In this document: positions 1 to 12,867 of the stretch, in pieces
How positions within the stretch are numbered: the stretch's first letter is position 1
Layout: each line of letters starts with the position of its first letter
Assembly: GCA_029717555.1 (NCBI GenBank)
Contig: JAMDHS010000040.1
Location: 1 to 64,000 of the forward strand
Length of the DNA: 64,000 bases
Direction of reading: 5' to 3'
Origin: Peribolospora baueri
Taxonomy: Eukaryota > Basidiomycota > Peribolosporomycetes > Peribolosporales > Peribolosporaceae
Translations under genes and position numbers: made by a program
The notes under the pieces: model-generated
Databases searched by the model: none
Told to the model about the DNA's origin: nothing
What the model saw: only the letters and a program-made list of their open reading frames with translations

Positions 1-31
<31 letters not shown>
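1..31. other. Poly-A run at the window edge
   Basis: Thirty-one uninterrupted A bases open the window. No telomere-type repeat is attached. It looks like a contig edge or a homopolymer artefact; a genuine A tract next to the gap is also possible. Positions 32-275 after it hold only the 3' flank of the next gene. Confidence 0.6.
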
Positions 32-32
<1 letters not shown>

Positions 33-275
33 GACGGCGACGAGCACCTGCCGCAGCGCACACGTTAACCCTGAAATTCGTCCTCTTTTACGGAGTTGCG
101 CTGAAGTCTGTGCAACCAGCCCCGGCCGAGCCAATACGGACGTCAAGCGGCAGGAAGGTCAAGAAGTCTCGCTTTCAATGACACGGAGCTCTTTCAAGAC
201 AGAACATCACCTCCAAACAACGTCAAATTGCTTTGCAGCCCCCTTGACCGTTACTGCTAGCTAATTTCGCATACT

Positions 276-2510
276 TCAGCAAGGAACGGCAAACGTGCTG
301 AGCTTGGGGAACGGATCCACGTTGCTCAACACGACCGTTTGTTTCTCATGAGATATATAACCCTTCATGTAGCCCTTCAGGAAGAACGACAACAAAATGA
401 AGTCGTCTGATTAGCCTCGCGGGTCCTTAAACCGTTGTTCTTAGAAGCCGATCGTTCAACGCACCTTGTAGATCATATTGGCCAGGTACGCCTCGACTTC
501 GTCCGAATCAACTTCTACGCCTGCAAACGCCAACGCCCGCTGGAACGAAGACACTTTGATACGCGTCGAGCGGTCCAAAGACAGCCACCTTGAAAAGCAA
601 ATGGGACGGACGCCAAACAGATTCCGAGTCAGCTCCCGAAGCCTTCTGGGGCCTCACGAAGAACGCGCTCCTACGCCTTAGCGGGCAGAGAAAGGCTCGT
701 GCAAGGAGCACTCACACTCGTCGGAACAGGCTCCGCATGCAGCCTTCCCTAGCCCTCTCTACGGCCAAAAACGCTCCCATACCAACGAGCGGCTTCTCAG
801 CCCAGTACAGCGCCCTGTCATACTCCCGTACGTTGCCCTCGCGGAAAGCAACGAGGAAGGGTTTGTAGATGTGCGCCAGTCGGGGATATGCTGAAAGAAG
901 GCTGTCCGTTGGGTGCTTGCCGCGCAGGAGCAGGACGGGAAGGAGGTAGGAAAGGATCAGTCTGCTCGGGCGATTACGTTCGGCAGCAAACGTTTACATG
1001 AAAAAGGCAAATAAGCACACTAAACATGTTCTACACATCCATGGCGTATAGGGATCCTCACTCTTGATTTCGTTTAGCTTCTCGGTGACAGTTTTGAAAG
1101 GCGAAGAGAAGATCCTTCTCTGCCTGGTTGAAAGCGAACGTATCAACAAGCCGTCGCATAAACATGTGTCCTCAGACGAATAGAACCTCCTGCTCTCCGC
1201 GGCTCACCGGTTCGTAATCCTCGTTCAGGAAGTTGAGAACACCGACATAATAGCAAAAGGTGACCTGGTCTGAACGCGTATACTGCTCCAGCCCCGGCAT
1301 GTCCCCAACGCTGAGCGCCCGAAGAACGTTCTTGCACAGCGCGATGGACTTCAGCTGACGAGTGCCAAACAAAGGGCGAACAAAGAAGAAATTCGGGAAA
1401 AAAAATCAACTACTGAGAACCTTGGCCAGGGAGAGCGGCAAGATCCGCCTCACCTCAAAGTACATCTTGAACAATATCCCGATGACATGGTAGGTACCCC
1501 ATTTCCGAGACGTTTCCAGAGCTGATCTGCAAGCACGAAAATTGGAGCGCAAAGCGCGGTCAGCAAATGCGACCGCCTCAAATTCTAAGCTTGTGGCAAT
1601 TCTCCAAAGAGCTACGCACCGGTCGGTCATGCATGCTGTGAAAGCCTTTTGAACGATCCGCGAGGCGTCCTCCAGCTTGCCCGCCTTCTGCCCTTGTCGT
1701 GTTAGCTGGTCGTCAGCCTGCCCATCCAATCACAGACCAAAAGGTGAGCGTCTCGGTCCTCGTTAGTAGCTAAATCATGCTGGATGCCTTTCATTGAAAA
1801 TATTTTCTCGTGGTCCCTTCAATTTCGAGGCCGGCGCCCACCTTCAGAGCCAACAAACGGAGGTCTCGGATCAAAGTGTAAAGGATGGGCAGAGACCAGT
1901 CGGTGAGGTTGGAGAAAAGTCGGAGGAAGCCACTGGAAACAATTTACATTGGACGAAGGTCCCGCGATTCCTCACGAGACGGTGAGCATTGCACGTCCGT
2001 TACGGCGGGCAACTTAAGCCCCACTTGCGGATCGGCAACGGGTGCTGACCAGCTCCCCAGCGCCACTAGTCACACTCACTTGACCAGTGTGACCTGTTCC
2101 GAATATGCTGCAACAGCATCTCCATCCATCTCGTTCACCAACGCCTGGAGATGGGTGAGCGTCAGGTCGTCCCAAGGCGATGGGACACGGCCGCGGACCT
2201 CTCGCTGGAGGGCGAGGCGCTGGGCGGACGAGCCATCGGAAGGGGGAAAATAGAGGTAGAACCTTGCTTAGCTCTCCGGGAGACATGGAGCTAACGTCCA
2301 ACAAAGATAATGGAATGGTGGCCGCTCTCCACGATCTGCCTGACCCTATGTCAGACACAAATGACTCCCGCTCACCCTACTGTCCGCGATACTCATCACC
2401 AGATTCCGATCCTTCGGCCCACCCGTTCGCTCGAGCATCTCTGCCACGCCGGTTCCATCCTTTTGCGCGACGTAGGTGGCCAGGCTGCTAAGGAGTTGTG
2501 GTAGGCGCAT
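276..2510 (-). CDS. CSN12: CSN12/Thp1-like PCI-domain protein
   Basis: Spliced gene of about ten exons. The chosen start reads MRLPQLLSSLATYVAQ; the frame ends at a TGA at 276-278. Along the protein are LTDWSLPILYTLIRDLRLLA, then SRKWGTYHVIGILFKMYFE, LKSIALCKNVLRAL, QVTFCYYVGVLNFLNEDYE, AEKDLLFAFQNCHREAKRNQ, LILSYLLPVLLLRG, and a C-terminal winged-helix part with EVEAYLANMIYK and GYMKGYISHEK. These follow in order the CSN12/PCID2 family, whose PCI domain bridges Thp1-type mRNA export complexes (TREX-2) and COP9-associated factors in the nucleus. Length and order fit the family. Which complex it serves here cannot be read from sequence. Introns are 60-110 nt with GT..AG ends. Confidence 0.88.
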
Positions 2511-2785
2511 TGTTCCTGCGTCTCAATGTCTTTCCGACAGTGGTTGGTGGTCGAGAGCGGGGTGGAAGGAGAAGTGATCGGCGCGAGGCGAGGCGCGTAA
2601 ATTGTGATCGGGTTGTTCGGCGAGCGGCCTTTTGAGCCAGAGGCAGACCAGTAATCCTTCAAACTCAACCGGTGCCTTCCTCACTGAGTGCCAAGATTGT
2701 GACAAGACTACGAAGACCAAGGACACAACAGAATGCAGTTCCACCTCGAGCAAACAAGCACGGTCTGTCGTACACATCATCAGCG

Positions 2786-4888
2786 TCATTCATCCTCCTC
2801 GGCCTCTCCGCTCGTTCGCTTCTTTTTCGTCCTTTTCTCCCCACTTCTGGCAAGGACCTTTTCTCGTGCCTTCGCCTTCTCTTCAGCCACTATTTTAGCT
2901 GTGTCCTTCAGGCTCTCCATTATGTCGTCCCAATCGTCCTGCGTCACAGGCCCAAGCAGAGGCGATCAGAAGCCTTCCAGCGCGGAGTTATGAGGTCCAC
3001 GAGCCAGGGCCCTCACCTCTTTTCGGCCCACCAAAGCGTACAACGCCGCAATTTCTTTAGCCCAGACACCTTTCCCCTCATCAAAATCGCTCGTTGGCGT
3101 CTCCATGATCAAAGGCATATTCACCAAACGAGGGTCGTTCATGATGAACCAGAACGGCTTGAGTCCGCTGTAGAAGCATATCGAAGCAAGATGGCGAAGG
3201 CTTAGTCCCACAGCTTCGTCAGGCGCAGAGGGTTGACGAGAAGGGAATATGAAACGCACAGCTGCCCATGCCCGATATTTTCATGCCGGTCCTTTTGCTC
3301 TCCGAGACCCATCTTGCTATCGTTGAGGTGCATGCCACGCAGATAAGAGAGCCCCACGACGTCGTCCAGGTTGCTCATCGTCGCTCTGTGATATTCAGAT
3401 CGTAGTGGTTAGAGACGAGCCACCCATTTCTCACACCTCCGCAAATGGGATCGGCACACGCACTCGTAAGTTTCCCGCGTCCGGAGGTCATACCCCTGAG
3501 CACGAGAAATACATCAAGTGAGCGACAAGCTCGTCGATGCAGAAGGTCATATCTCAAGAGATCCCCCTCCACATACCGACGCAAAAGCATGACACGTATC
3601 GATGCAAATGCCGACCCTGCTCTTGTCATGTACGGCAGCTATGATGTCTCTTAAATCTTCGAAGGAAGCACCAATGATGCTCCCTTTGGGGTTGCCGGCC
3701 ATGTTCTCGAGCACGGTCACAACGTGATGGACCTCATCGTGGGCGTCGTTGAGCGCCTGAGCTATGAGAGCCATCGACTCCGCTTTGCTGCCCGAACCGA
3801 CGGAGGAGCCTGGGTGGAAATTGAATAGACCGATGCCGAGAGCTTCGCAGCGCTGGAGCATGAATAGCAACGTATGAGCCACACGCCGGCACTCCACTGC
3901 ATTGGTGAAGGAATTCGCGCTCTCACACACCTTCAGATCGTCAATGAAGCACTCGTAACTCTTCGCTCGCTTCGCCGGATCTGGGTTGCCAAGGTTCACC
4001 TGGCGAAACAACCCCGGTGAGCGGTCGCTGTGAGTGATTTCACACGGCCTTCCAAGACGGACGGCTTACCAAATAGGAGCCATGCGGAAGGACGTGCTTG
4101 TAGTCATGTTGCAACCGAGCTTTAGCAAACGTAGGGATGGAATACTCTGTAAGGTCGGGAGAGGACCCTTCGGATCACGAGTTCAATTGGATTGCGCATG
4201 CATGATCAACATGTCAGTTCGGGTGACACACGCAGCGGCTGAGGAAAATACTCACATTTCCGCTGCGACTTGAGGAAAAGAGCGAAGGCATTCGCTCCGA
4301 TCTTTCGAGCATTGGGAATGGCGTTTTCGACTCCTCCGGCCGCGGAAACATGAACGCCTACAAAGTGGCTTCGCCCACGGCGACGGTGCCGAGAGAGGAG
4401 CCGGGAGGAAGGAGGGTCAATTGGAATGTTCCCGTTCGTGTAATGGATGCTCTTCCAAATTGCTCTCCGACCGGTCAAATGAACGTAGTCGTGCGAATGC
4501 CGGGCAGGTCCACTCACGTACATCCCTGTACTCTCGGCGGCAAGGTCGCGTCGTCGAGCACGTCTGTTGCCTTGCCCTTGCCCTTCCCGGTTCCCTTCCG
4601 CCTTCTTCGCTTCCGAGGCACAACGTCAGCTTCGTCCTCCAACTCGGGACTAAGCTCACTCAGACTGGAGCTGCTCGCTCTGTATGGACGGCCATTCTCG
4701 CCAACAGCAGCAGCCGTCACACCGCCGTTCGTGCCCGGCGCGGCGGTGGCTGCTGTCTGCGCGACTCGAGAGCGTTTCGGTCGGGGTGTCTGCGCGATAG
4801 CCTCCGCGGATGTGGATTGGCTTGCGACATTGATGGAAGTGGAGATGGCAGAGGCCGCTAAACGGGCAGACTTTCGTATAGAACCCAT
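2786..4888 (-). CDS. APN1: AP endonuclease 1 (endonuclease IV family)
   Basis: Base-excision repair enzyme that cuts DNA 5' to abasic sites, using three metal ions. The first ATG of the frame ([10 protein letters not shown]) starts a basic, Ser/Ala-rich extension of about 120 residues with a [14 protein letters not shown] stretch, a likely nuclear signal. The TIM-barrel core follows after an intron: [31 protein letters not shown], then [71 protein letters not shown] and [10 protein letters not shown]. The metal-binding His, Glu and Asp residues of the family are all present in these blocks. The C-terminus is Lys/Glu-rich and ends at a TGA at 2786-2788. Same strand as both neighbours, 275 nt from the CSN12 start. 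Confidence 0.93.
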
Positions 4889-5156
4889 CGTGCTGGACCG
4901 AACAGACAGGGCAGGTTGGGAGGAGTTCCGCAAACCCTCCTTACCCGGACCTTCGAGAGCTGCGGCTGGATTACGTGACCCTCCCGCGTTCCACAGCTAT
5001 ACCAAAGGACAGCGCAAAAGTAGGACACCCACTCGAAGACCTGGATTGAGCTTGTGCATTTTAGGTATGCACATTGAGATATTCACCATTCATCTGAAGA
5101 GCAAGCTAAGACGTCTTCGAAAACGTGAACGCCAAATTTTTGTCTGATTCCCCTCT

Positions 5157-7343
5157 CTATCTTTTCTGCCTCCTGCTGGCAGCTCTCTTGTCCCTAGCTC
5201 CCTTCCCCTCACCGCGTCTCTGCACTTCCTCCTCGATCCCCTCCATCCCGTCACTGCTCCGCCCATCCCCGTCGTCGTACTCGCCGTGTCCAGCCTTAGA
5301 CATCACAGATGCCGCCGGTCCGCCGAATTTGCGCCGACATGCCTCAGAGCCGAGCTCGAGATACTCGGCTCGAGTGACCAATCGAGAGCGGAAGAGGTCT
5401 CGCAGGCCGGCAGTCGTGGACAGCGAAGCTCCGCCAAGTGCGGGGAGAGAGATTGGGCTGTGCGAAGACGGACGGCGGCTCAGTGGACGACCTTCCCTTC
5501 TGGACCTCATCGTGCAAAGACTTACTCATCTGAGACGTAGATGTGAAGGGGAAGGCCGCTTGGAGCCAAGGGCCGCAGCTCTTGCTCTCTGAAAGGACAA
5601 AGAGATATCAGCGCGGCTTCGGTGATGTCCCTCCACTGCGAAAGCCGAGCGCCATCAGAGTGACACTCACAATCGGTCCTTGAATCCAGTAAAAAGAGAG
5701 TTGCCGCCGATAAGAACAACGTTGTTCCAGAACAACCCGCGAATCTCCTCTGGAAGACAGGATATGGAACGGGCAATCGCCTCGGGCAACCCCGCTTGTT
5801 CAAGTCCTAAATTCGGACGGAAATATAGCCTTCTAGGTGAGGCGATGAACGTGGCGTGAGAATCCACTAGGGATTGGGGGCCCACCTATGTCGCTCGGTC
5901 TGAAGAGCAGCTCCGGGATACTAAAACGCTCATTGTCCATGCATAGCACCTGGTCGTCCGCCTCGTTGTGATCAGGAGGAGGCCTGACTGCGGAGATGGC
6001 CGACGTCGAGGATGCAGGTGGCCCTCGCCGAACGTATCCTGTTCGATTGGACGGTGAAAAATCGGGAAGGACGTATTCCTGAACTATCGCATTGCGCTTC
6101 GGGCTTGCTCTGAGATGAAGAGAAAACCAGGTCGTTCAGCTGAGTCCAATAGCGAATAACGGGGCCATACCGCACCCACTTGCAAGTCTCGAGGTCCCGA
6201 GCAAAGTCTGAGCTAACATAGCAGCAAGCTTCCTTAACGTGGTTGATCACATGGTTCTGGTCCATCATGTTCCACTGTCGGAAAGACACAACCTCCTTGA
6301 GGTAGTTCGTCAGGAGCTTGCCGCCGACGTCGATTCTGACGTCGATCGGAAAGACAGGTATTGATTAGCTTTTCGTTCCAGCGTTCAATTAGAGCACGAA
6401 CGGCCGCCCACCGTTTGACGCCTTCCCATACCACAGCATCCTTGATGATAGGTACGACGTGGGTGTAGCTGAACCCAGAGTCGACGACCAGCATGCACTC
6501 CGGTCTCCTAGCCACACGTTGAGCGTTAGAAAGACTGGGTTCGAACACCGGCGAGAAAGGGATCAAGGAGGCCGCTGTTTAACAGACGAAGATCAGAGAC
6601 CAGAAGAAGCATTGTCAGATGTCACGAAAACAAACCGTTGTGACTTCTGTGTCGCGGCTGCTCACGAGTACACCGGTAATAGCTTTGGAACTCGTATTCC
6701 TCAAAAACCATCTGATCATATCCTTCCTGCAGATTCGGTAGGTTGAAGTACGGCTCGGTAATGACCAGGGAGGTTGAGGAAGGGTCGACCTGAGCTGGAG
6801 CAAACGCCAATCTCGATTGGACGGTGAGGAAATATAGGCCATCCACTGGAATTGCCTCTCGCGTTCGCTCACATTTAAGACAGGCTTTGAGAAGACCCGA
6901 TCCCAGATCACCTTCTGGGCTTCCCAGCTCGTGAGCATTCCCTGCACACGAGACAGATGTAAGCAATGAAGAGCGGCGCTTTAGAGGAGTCTTCGCGGAC
7001 TTTCCGGGGCCTCTGTCTTGGGTGGTCTACGGAAGAGAGAACGCTCACCCGCTCGAAAGGTATTCGATAGTACAACCCGGAGAAATCGCGACAAGAGGCG
7101 AACTCATCGGCAACATACGTCTTGCGGTCGCCTTTGGAGCGTATGATGGCATTGCTGATCCTCCTAGGCAACAGCAAAGCAGACGTGGGCTGGTCAGGCC
7201 GTTGGTCCAAACAAATGTAGCCCATGTTTCTCGGGCGCACGCTGGCCTCTCAAAGCGCGAGCTCACCTCGGCGAGCTGCCGCTGCCTGGGCCGATGGCTT
7301 TAATAGAGGACGCGCCATTGTCCAGGACGACCGTGTTCATCAT
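5157..7343 (-). CDS. ARP6: Actin-related protein 6
   Basis: Actin-fold subunit of the SWR1 chromatin remodeller, which exchanges histone H2A for H2A.Z in the nucleus. The start [18 protein letters not shown] is the actin phosphate-1 loop. Later exons give [142 protein letters not shown] and, across the last intron (donor at GATGA before gtaagt), [16 protein letters not shown] and [19 protein letters not shown]. The ARP6-type C-terminus is followed by an extra Asp/Glu then Lys/Arg-rich tail of about 50 residues. Eight or so introns. Confidence 0.92.
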
Positions 7344-7560
7344 GACATGGGCACAGCAGGCTCGTGAAGGCACAAGCGGCGAGTCGGTTCGGAGGTGGTG
7401 GGCGACGAGAAGCTCGCCGTCGATCTTCGCCCGATCACTTTATCCACACGGCCTCTCCGCAGCTGCATTCTTACGTCTCGAATGATGAAGACCGAAGACT
7501 GAAAAGCTCGACTGGCCCTCACACCAGACAACTTTATTTCCACGATGGCGACGACAGTAT

Positions 7561-8285
7561 TTACAGGCCTTCCATAGCAGTCGCCTCTTGGAATGCCTTG
7601 GCCGCTGCGATGGCGTTTGCCAGCGGCGCACCGTCAGCCGCGCGCAGGGGGAGCTCGGCCAAGCACAGCGTCGTCGCGGTGGGCGTGACGAGGAACCGGG
7701 CCTGGAAGAGCGACGATGATTCGAGCAAAGGGGATGGTGGTCAGGCGTCATGGGCGAGCCAAGCGGCGCTCACACCGCCGCTGCGCCCGCCTGTCCCTTG
7801 TTTCTTCTCACCTCGCCTTTTCTGTTCCTCAGCGCCACACAGTCGTAGTCGCTGACCTTCTTATCTACTCTCATGTTCTTGTGGCCGGCGATCGTGTACA
7901 GTCGGTCCCATGCCGGGTTCGGCTCGGCGAGGTCTGCGCGAGCTCGAGTGAAGAGGTCCATGAGATCCATGATCTCCTCCGGTCGGGCATCCTTGTGAAG
8001 TGTCATGGGAAGGACGTCATTGACGCTGACGCCGTCCTCTTTATCGAACAGGGCCGCCGTGGAGAATAGGGAAGGCTTGTTCAAGAGACGTTGGAGAACG
8101 AGACCTGAGAAGAGAGAGAGCAACAGGCGACCAACCGGTGCCGTGACCATCAGCCAGAATGTGCGGAGTCTTATAGCTCTGCTGCAGCACAGGCGGCCAA
8201 ACGAACCGTCAAAATCAAATTCTTCACTGATCGTCCCTTCTCTCGTTTCCGTCGACGGCACTTCAGGCGGCTTCGGTACTCCCAT
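7561..8285 (-). CDS. Unrecognised small protein, about 170 residues
   Basis: Three exons fit well. The first is MGVPKPPEVPSTE through EEFDFDG (donor gttcgt). A long second exon begins LVLQRLLNKPSLFSTAALFD and includes VSVNDVLPMTLHKDARPEEI and AWDRLYTIAGHKNMRVDKK. A third carries ARFLVTPTATTLCLAELPLR and ends AFQEATAMEGL at a TAA. Exon junctions keep frame (donor gtgaga, acceptor tcttccag). There is no signal peptide or membrane segment. I do not recognise the family; the compact mixed alpha/beta look suggests a real small soluble protein, perhaps a subunit of a larger complex. A longer open frame upstream of the chosen ATG lacks coding character. Confidence 0.6.
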
Positions 8286-8950
8286 GTTGACGTTCGACCT
8301 GTTTATCGTACGGCAGAGCGAGAGCGCACGGACGGAAGTAGAGGACCAGAAAGTCACCCAACGCTCGCCTTTAGGAGCGTTTGTAAGGACGAGGTCCTGG
8401 CGGCACGAGCTCGCGCCGAAAAGGAAGGTCCTCTGTCCCACTTGACAAATCCACTTGCGCGCGTGCCTGGGTACATGCACATCTTGAATACGGGGACGTA
8501 CGTTCGCATGCCTAATTGCATTCAAGCCCTCAGTTAGTTGCCGTCGTATATCTGCTGGGATGTGGACGACGCATGCATTCGATGATGATGAAAAGTTGGA
8601 ACGCAAGGTGCGCCCATCCCGTCACCACCCGGAGCTGTGATCGCGGAAGTCCCAGTGTACGCAAAGTAGGATGAAGACGGTACGGGAGGAGCTGGCGGCT
8701 ATCAGCTCCCCAGTGATTCGTACATTCGCTTCTTTCTAGGGCACTCGAGTATCATCCATCGCATGCGAGTATCGGCCATCATCAGGCTCGCGGACCATGT
8801 GATCGGACCCCACACGGAGGGCACCGACGAGTAGCACCGACGGCGCAGCGAATGCTGTGCTCGCCATAAATACCGGTCGTTGTTGCTGGGGACGGGCGTC
8901 CGGTGGGTCCCCCAAAGACATTGTCGGGCAAAGACGACCAGAGCGGCACT
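8286..8950. other. Divergent intergenic stretch
   Basis: About 665 nt between the starts of two divergently transcribed genes, so it should hold both promoters. I see short repeated words such as gcatgcgagtatcggcc and a pyrimidine-poor core, but no recognised binding site and no plausible exon. Confidence 0.5.
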
Positions 8951-11900
8951 ATGAGCGAGTCTCACTCCGACGAAAAGCCCGCTGCGGACAGGACCGATTC
9001 CCTGGTCACGACGACGACCACCACCACCACGTCCACCATCGGTCTTGACCAGCTCTCCGAGAGCGTCGAGCGCGCCCTCCGTTTCCACGACCATGGGTCC
9101 TTCCCCTCTGCCTCCGGCCACGTCCCGGCGCCGGAGGCCAAGACGTCCACGACCTCCAAGGCTGTTTCCCCTCAAAGGCCAGATTTTTCTTCCCGCCCTT
9201 CCATCTTGACGCTAGGGTCGGTGCGCGCCGGCCTTTTTGCGGCGCTCGGGCGAGGCAAGGTGTCTGCCGACGGCGCTCTAGCCGAAGGCGGCGAAGTATT
9301 GATAGACGGGAACGGCGACGTTGTCTTGACCCTTGCCGCGGGTCCAGCGACACTCCTGGTCACTGACGATCTCAACCGAGCCATCAACGTGAGTCTGCCA
9401 TCTGACGTGGGTCGAGCGCGTCGTATGTGCATGCACGAAACTGGACGAGAACGCGGATGCTCATCTTCCCGCCCGTCCTCAGGATTGTCGGCGAAAGGTT
9501 GGCAAGATCGCTGCTGCCCATAGGGCGCAGAATAGGCGATTCAGAGACTCGGGGTTCGACATCGCTAGTGAAGACCCTAATACCGTCTCGGAATGCCTTC
9601 AGGCTCTCTACGTCGATCCGAAGCCCAACGACGACGGATTTCAACCCGGAGACGTCGCCAGAGTCTCCAAGGTAAGTGGTAATGCTAAGTAGGTTGCCCG
9701 ATCGGCGATCGAGCCATTGGCTCAACCTGCCCGTTCCAAAACTCGCGATTGTAGATCTTTTCCAAGCCGAGCTTCTTTGTCGACGGCGCCCGCTCGGAGG
9801 ACATTATGCAGGGCCAGGTGGGCGACTGCTGGTTCGTCTCAGCTCTCGCCACCGTGTCGTCTTTCCCTGACCTCATCGAGCGCATTTGCGTGGCGAGGGA
9901 CGAGGAGATTGGGGTGTACGGGTTCATGTGAGTCCGCAGATGAGCGCAGAGGCATCTGCAGGTTACGAAGGAGGCGGCAACTCGCCCATCACTCATTGTG
10001 CTGATTGGATGTATCCCTCCCTTCGGCCAGATTCTTCCGCGACGGTCGGTGGGAGACGACGATTATAGACGATTATCTGTTCTTGGCGTCAAAACAATGG
10101 AACAAGGTCGACCGAGGTGAGCTCCTTTTCGGACTTGTTTGGAGTGAGGAGTAGGAGTTCCTTTTTTCTCAGTCAATTCTTTGCACGTCTCGTAACCAGC
10201 ATACCAGCGAAGCAATTCGAGTTCCGAGATGACCGCAAGCTGTACGAGAAAGTCCGTCTGCGTGGCTCTCGGGCCCTCTACTTTGCCCACTCCTCCGATG
10301 AGAATGAGACGTACGTACGCTCATCAGTAGGCGCCGTTCTACAATCTCTTTTTTTTTTTTGCTGACGTTTGCATTCATCTATTCCTGCTCTTTTATGTCC
10401 AGATGGGTTGCTCTTTTGGAAAAGGCCTACGCCAAAGCTCATGGAGACTACCAATCCATTAGCGGCGGATGGACAGGCGAGGCCTTGGAGGATTTGACAG
10501 GAGGGACCTCGACTCGCATGCAGGTCGCTGACATCCTCGACACCAACAACCTCTGGGCCGAGTTCTTGCGCATCGGCGTGGACCTGCTGTTCGCCTGCTA
10601 TGCATCTAGCGTCGGCTCGAGCGGGCTCATTTCCGACCACGCATATACCATCGTGCGCGCTCTGGAGGTCGACGGCCAGCGTTTTATCAAGATCCAGAAC
10701 CCTTGGGGCCGCGACGGAGAATGGAAAGGTGCGGGCGCATCCAGTTGCGCTTTGTCGCTACAACTTGACGTACTATCAGCCATGGCTTTCTAACGCTTTC
10801 AACTTTTTTGTTCGCCGGCTTTAGGGCCATGGTCGGACGGATCAAAGGAATGGACGCCAGAGTGGATGGAGAAGCTGAGACACCGTTTCGGTAACGACGG
10901 CATCTTCATGATGACTTACGAAGACTTTCTCGACACCTGGGACGAGATAGATCGGACGCGTCTATATGATTATACGTGGTCCCTCGCTTCCTGCACACTC
11001 ACCGTCAAGTCGCAGGCGGCTCCCAGGCCGCCCATGTTTGGCGACGTTTCGTTCACCTTTAAACTGGAAAAGCCGAGCCCAACCGTCTTTGTGCTTTCGA
11101 CGATTGATTCAAGGTATTTCGTCGGCTTGGAAGGCGAGACGGTTTCAGCACTTGAGTTTGTCGTCTACAAGAAAGGCGAAAGTGAACTCTTGGCCCGTTC
11201 GGTCAAGACGATGTTTGGTCAGCGCGGGGTCAACGTGGAGTTGAATCTCGAGCCTGGGGAGTACGTCGTGCATGTACGGTGAGTCCGCCCTGCCTAAGCG
11301 GCTTTTGCGCATGCCACGGCCCCATGAGCGGGCCGTCACGTCCCGAGGGAGAACATCTCTCCGCTCACGCTTTTGTCACTCTCATCTCTTGACATTAATT
11401 GGCATGGAAGGCGAGACATCCGCCAAACGCGCGCCGAGGACTACCTCCAGGAGACCATCAATCGCACCAGCAAGTGGGGCAAGTTCTGTGAGTTGCGGTA
11501 GTCGAGCTAAAACACCATTCCAGACCGGCGAATGAAGGTGGCTCAACCTCGTCTCCACTCTGCGACCTCTTCCCTCGCGTCGTCTCCTGCAGCTGCAGCG
11601 ATGGCTCGCGCTTTCCAGAGCGAATCCAAGGCGGCCAATTTCGCTCTCGAGAAATCCGGTTTTGACTTAAAGAAGCTTGCTCCCGAGCCAGCTCTTTACC
11701 GAGGCCGGTCGCTGGCTGAGGTGAAGGAGCACGTCAGTCGGCTGGAGGAGGCTCGAAAGCAAGTCGAGGAGACAAAGACGGAGAACATTGCCGACAAAGA
11801 GGACGGACAAGAGGCGAAGGCGACGGGTGAGCCGGAGTCACAGAAGGCCACGGTCGACAAGGCCGCGGAGCGGGAAAAGGCGTCCGTAGAAGACCGGGCG

Positions 11901-12436
11901 GAGTCGAAAAAGGCACAAGACTCGGCGGAGACAGATGATTCAAAGAAGGCGAAGGACTCGGCCGACGCCAAAGACGGAGACCAGTCAGAATCGGCGGTCG
12001 AGAAGAGCGACAAACCTTCTCAAGCGACTGCAAGTTCGGATGGTGCGAATCAAGCTCGGAGGACGACCGATGCTCAAATGGACGGCTCTGAGAAGGATGG
12101 CGCGCCTAAGGTGAACGCAGGGGAGGAGAAAGACGGCGACGCCGGCTCTGCCTTGCCCTTGCCGGTGCCGGTGCCCGTACCTAAGCCGAACCCCCAGGAG
12201 GAGAAAGGCGGAAACGCCAACGGAAAGGAAGGAAAGGACGACGACAGCGGCGACGAGGAGGTGAGTAGAGGAAGTGTGGGCTTTCTAACAAAGAGAGTTC
12301 CCGCAACCTGACCTCTGTCGGCGCGGCACCTCGGCCCCTTTTCTTCTGCATTCAGAAACTGGACGAGATCATCCTGAGCTTGCGCGTCTACTCCCAAGAC
12401 CCGAATAGTAAAGTCACTGGCGAGACAAAGCGCTGA
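8951..12436 (+). CDS. Calpain-type cysteine protease
   Basis: C2-family cysteine protease. Start MSESHSDEKPAADRT at the first ATG; a stretch of about 145 residues rich in Ser/Thr precedes the catalytic core. The core reads FFVDGARSEDIMQGQVGDCW with the catalytic Cys in GDCW, then IFFRDGRWETTIIDDYL, ETWVALLEKAYAKAHGDY, the catalytic His in GLISDHAYTIVRA and the catalytic Asn in IQNPWGRDGEW, so the triad is complete. After it comes a calpain domain III-like beta part (FTFKLEKPSPTVFVLSTIDS to LNLEPGEYVVHV). A highly charged tail of about 200 residues with many Lys, Glu, Asp and Ala follows, and the last exon ends VTGETKR. There is no EF-hand domain, as in other fungal calpains, so calcium control is uncertain. 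About ten introns; acceptor for the last exon is ttctgcattcag. Confidence 0.9.
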
Positions 12437-12867
12437 TCTGTTGGGAGCAAGAGAAGGGGCGGGCTTTAGATCATATCGTCATCCTCTTGACCACCGGAAA
12501 CCTTGGCCATGCTGGGTTTCCCGTCGTCGCCATGCCACAGGTTTCTTCGGGCCGGCCTCAGCTTGCCGACGTGTTTGTATGCCACCACGTAATAAAATCG
12601 TCACATGCAGGATCCTCTCGGAGGTCGAAAGTGAGATAGATGATTGACTTGGTAGTCTATGTGGGCTTGAACCGGTGTGTACGCACATCATCACCCGCCA
12701 CCCGCACGCGCGGAGTCTGAGATGGTCCGATCGAGGCGGCCCGATGAGACGTACATAAGTGGCCTCTTCCGTCGTACCTCGTCCATCGCCGTCTATCGTC
12801 ACGCTTATCGGGAACATAGCGAGCGGACTCGACTCTCACCGCGCACTTCGCTTTCACATTCCCAACG
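12437..12867. other. Intergenic stretch
   Basis: About 430 nt between two plus-strand genes, holding the 3' end of one transcript and the promoter of the next. No further gene seen. Confidence 0.5.
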
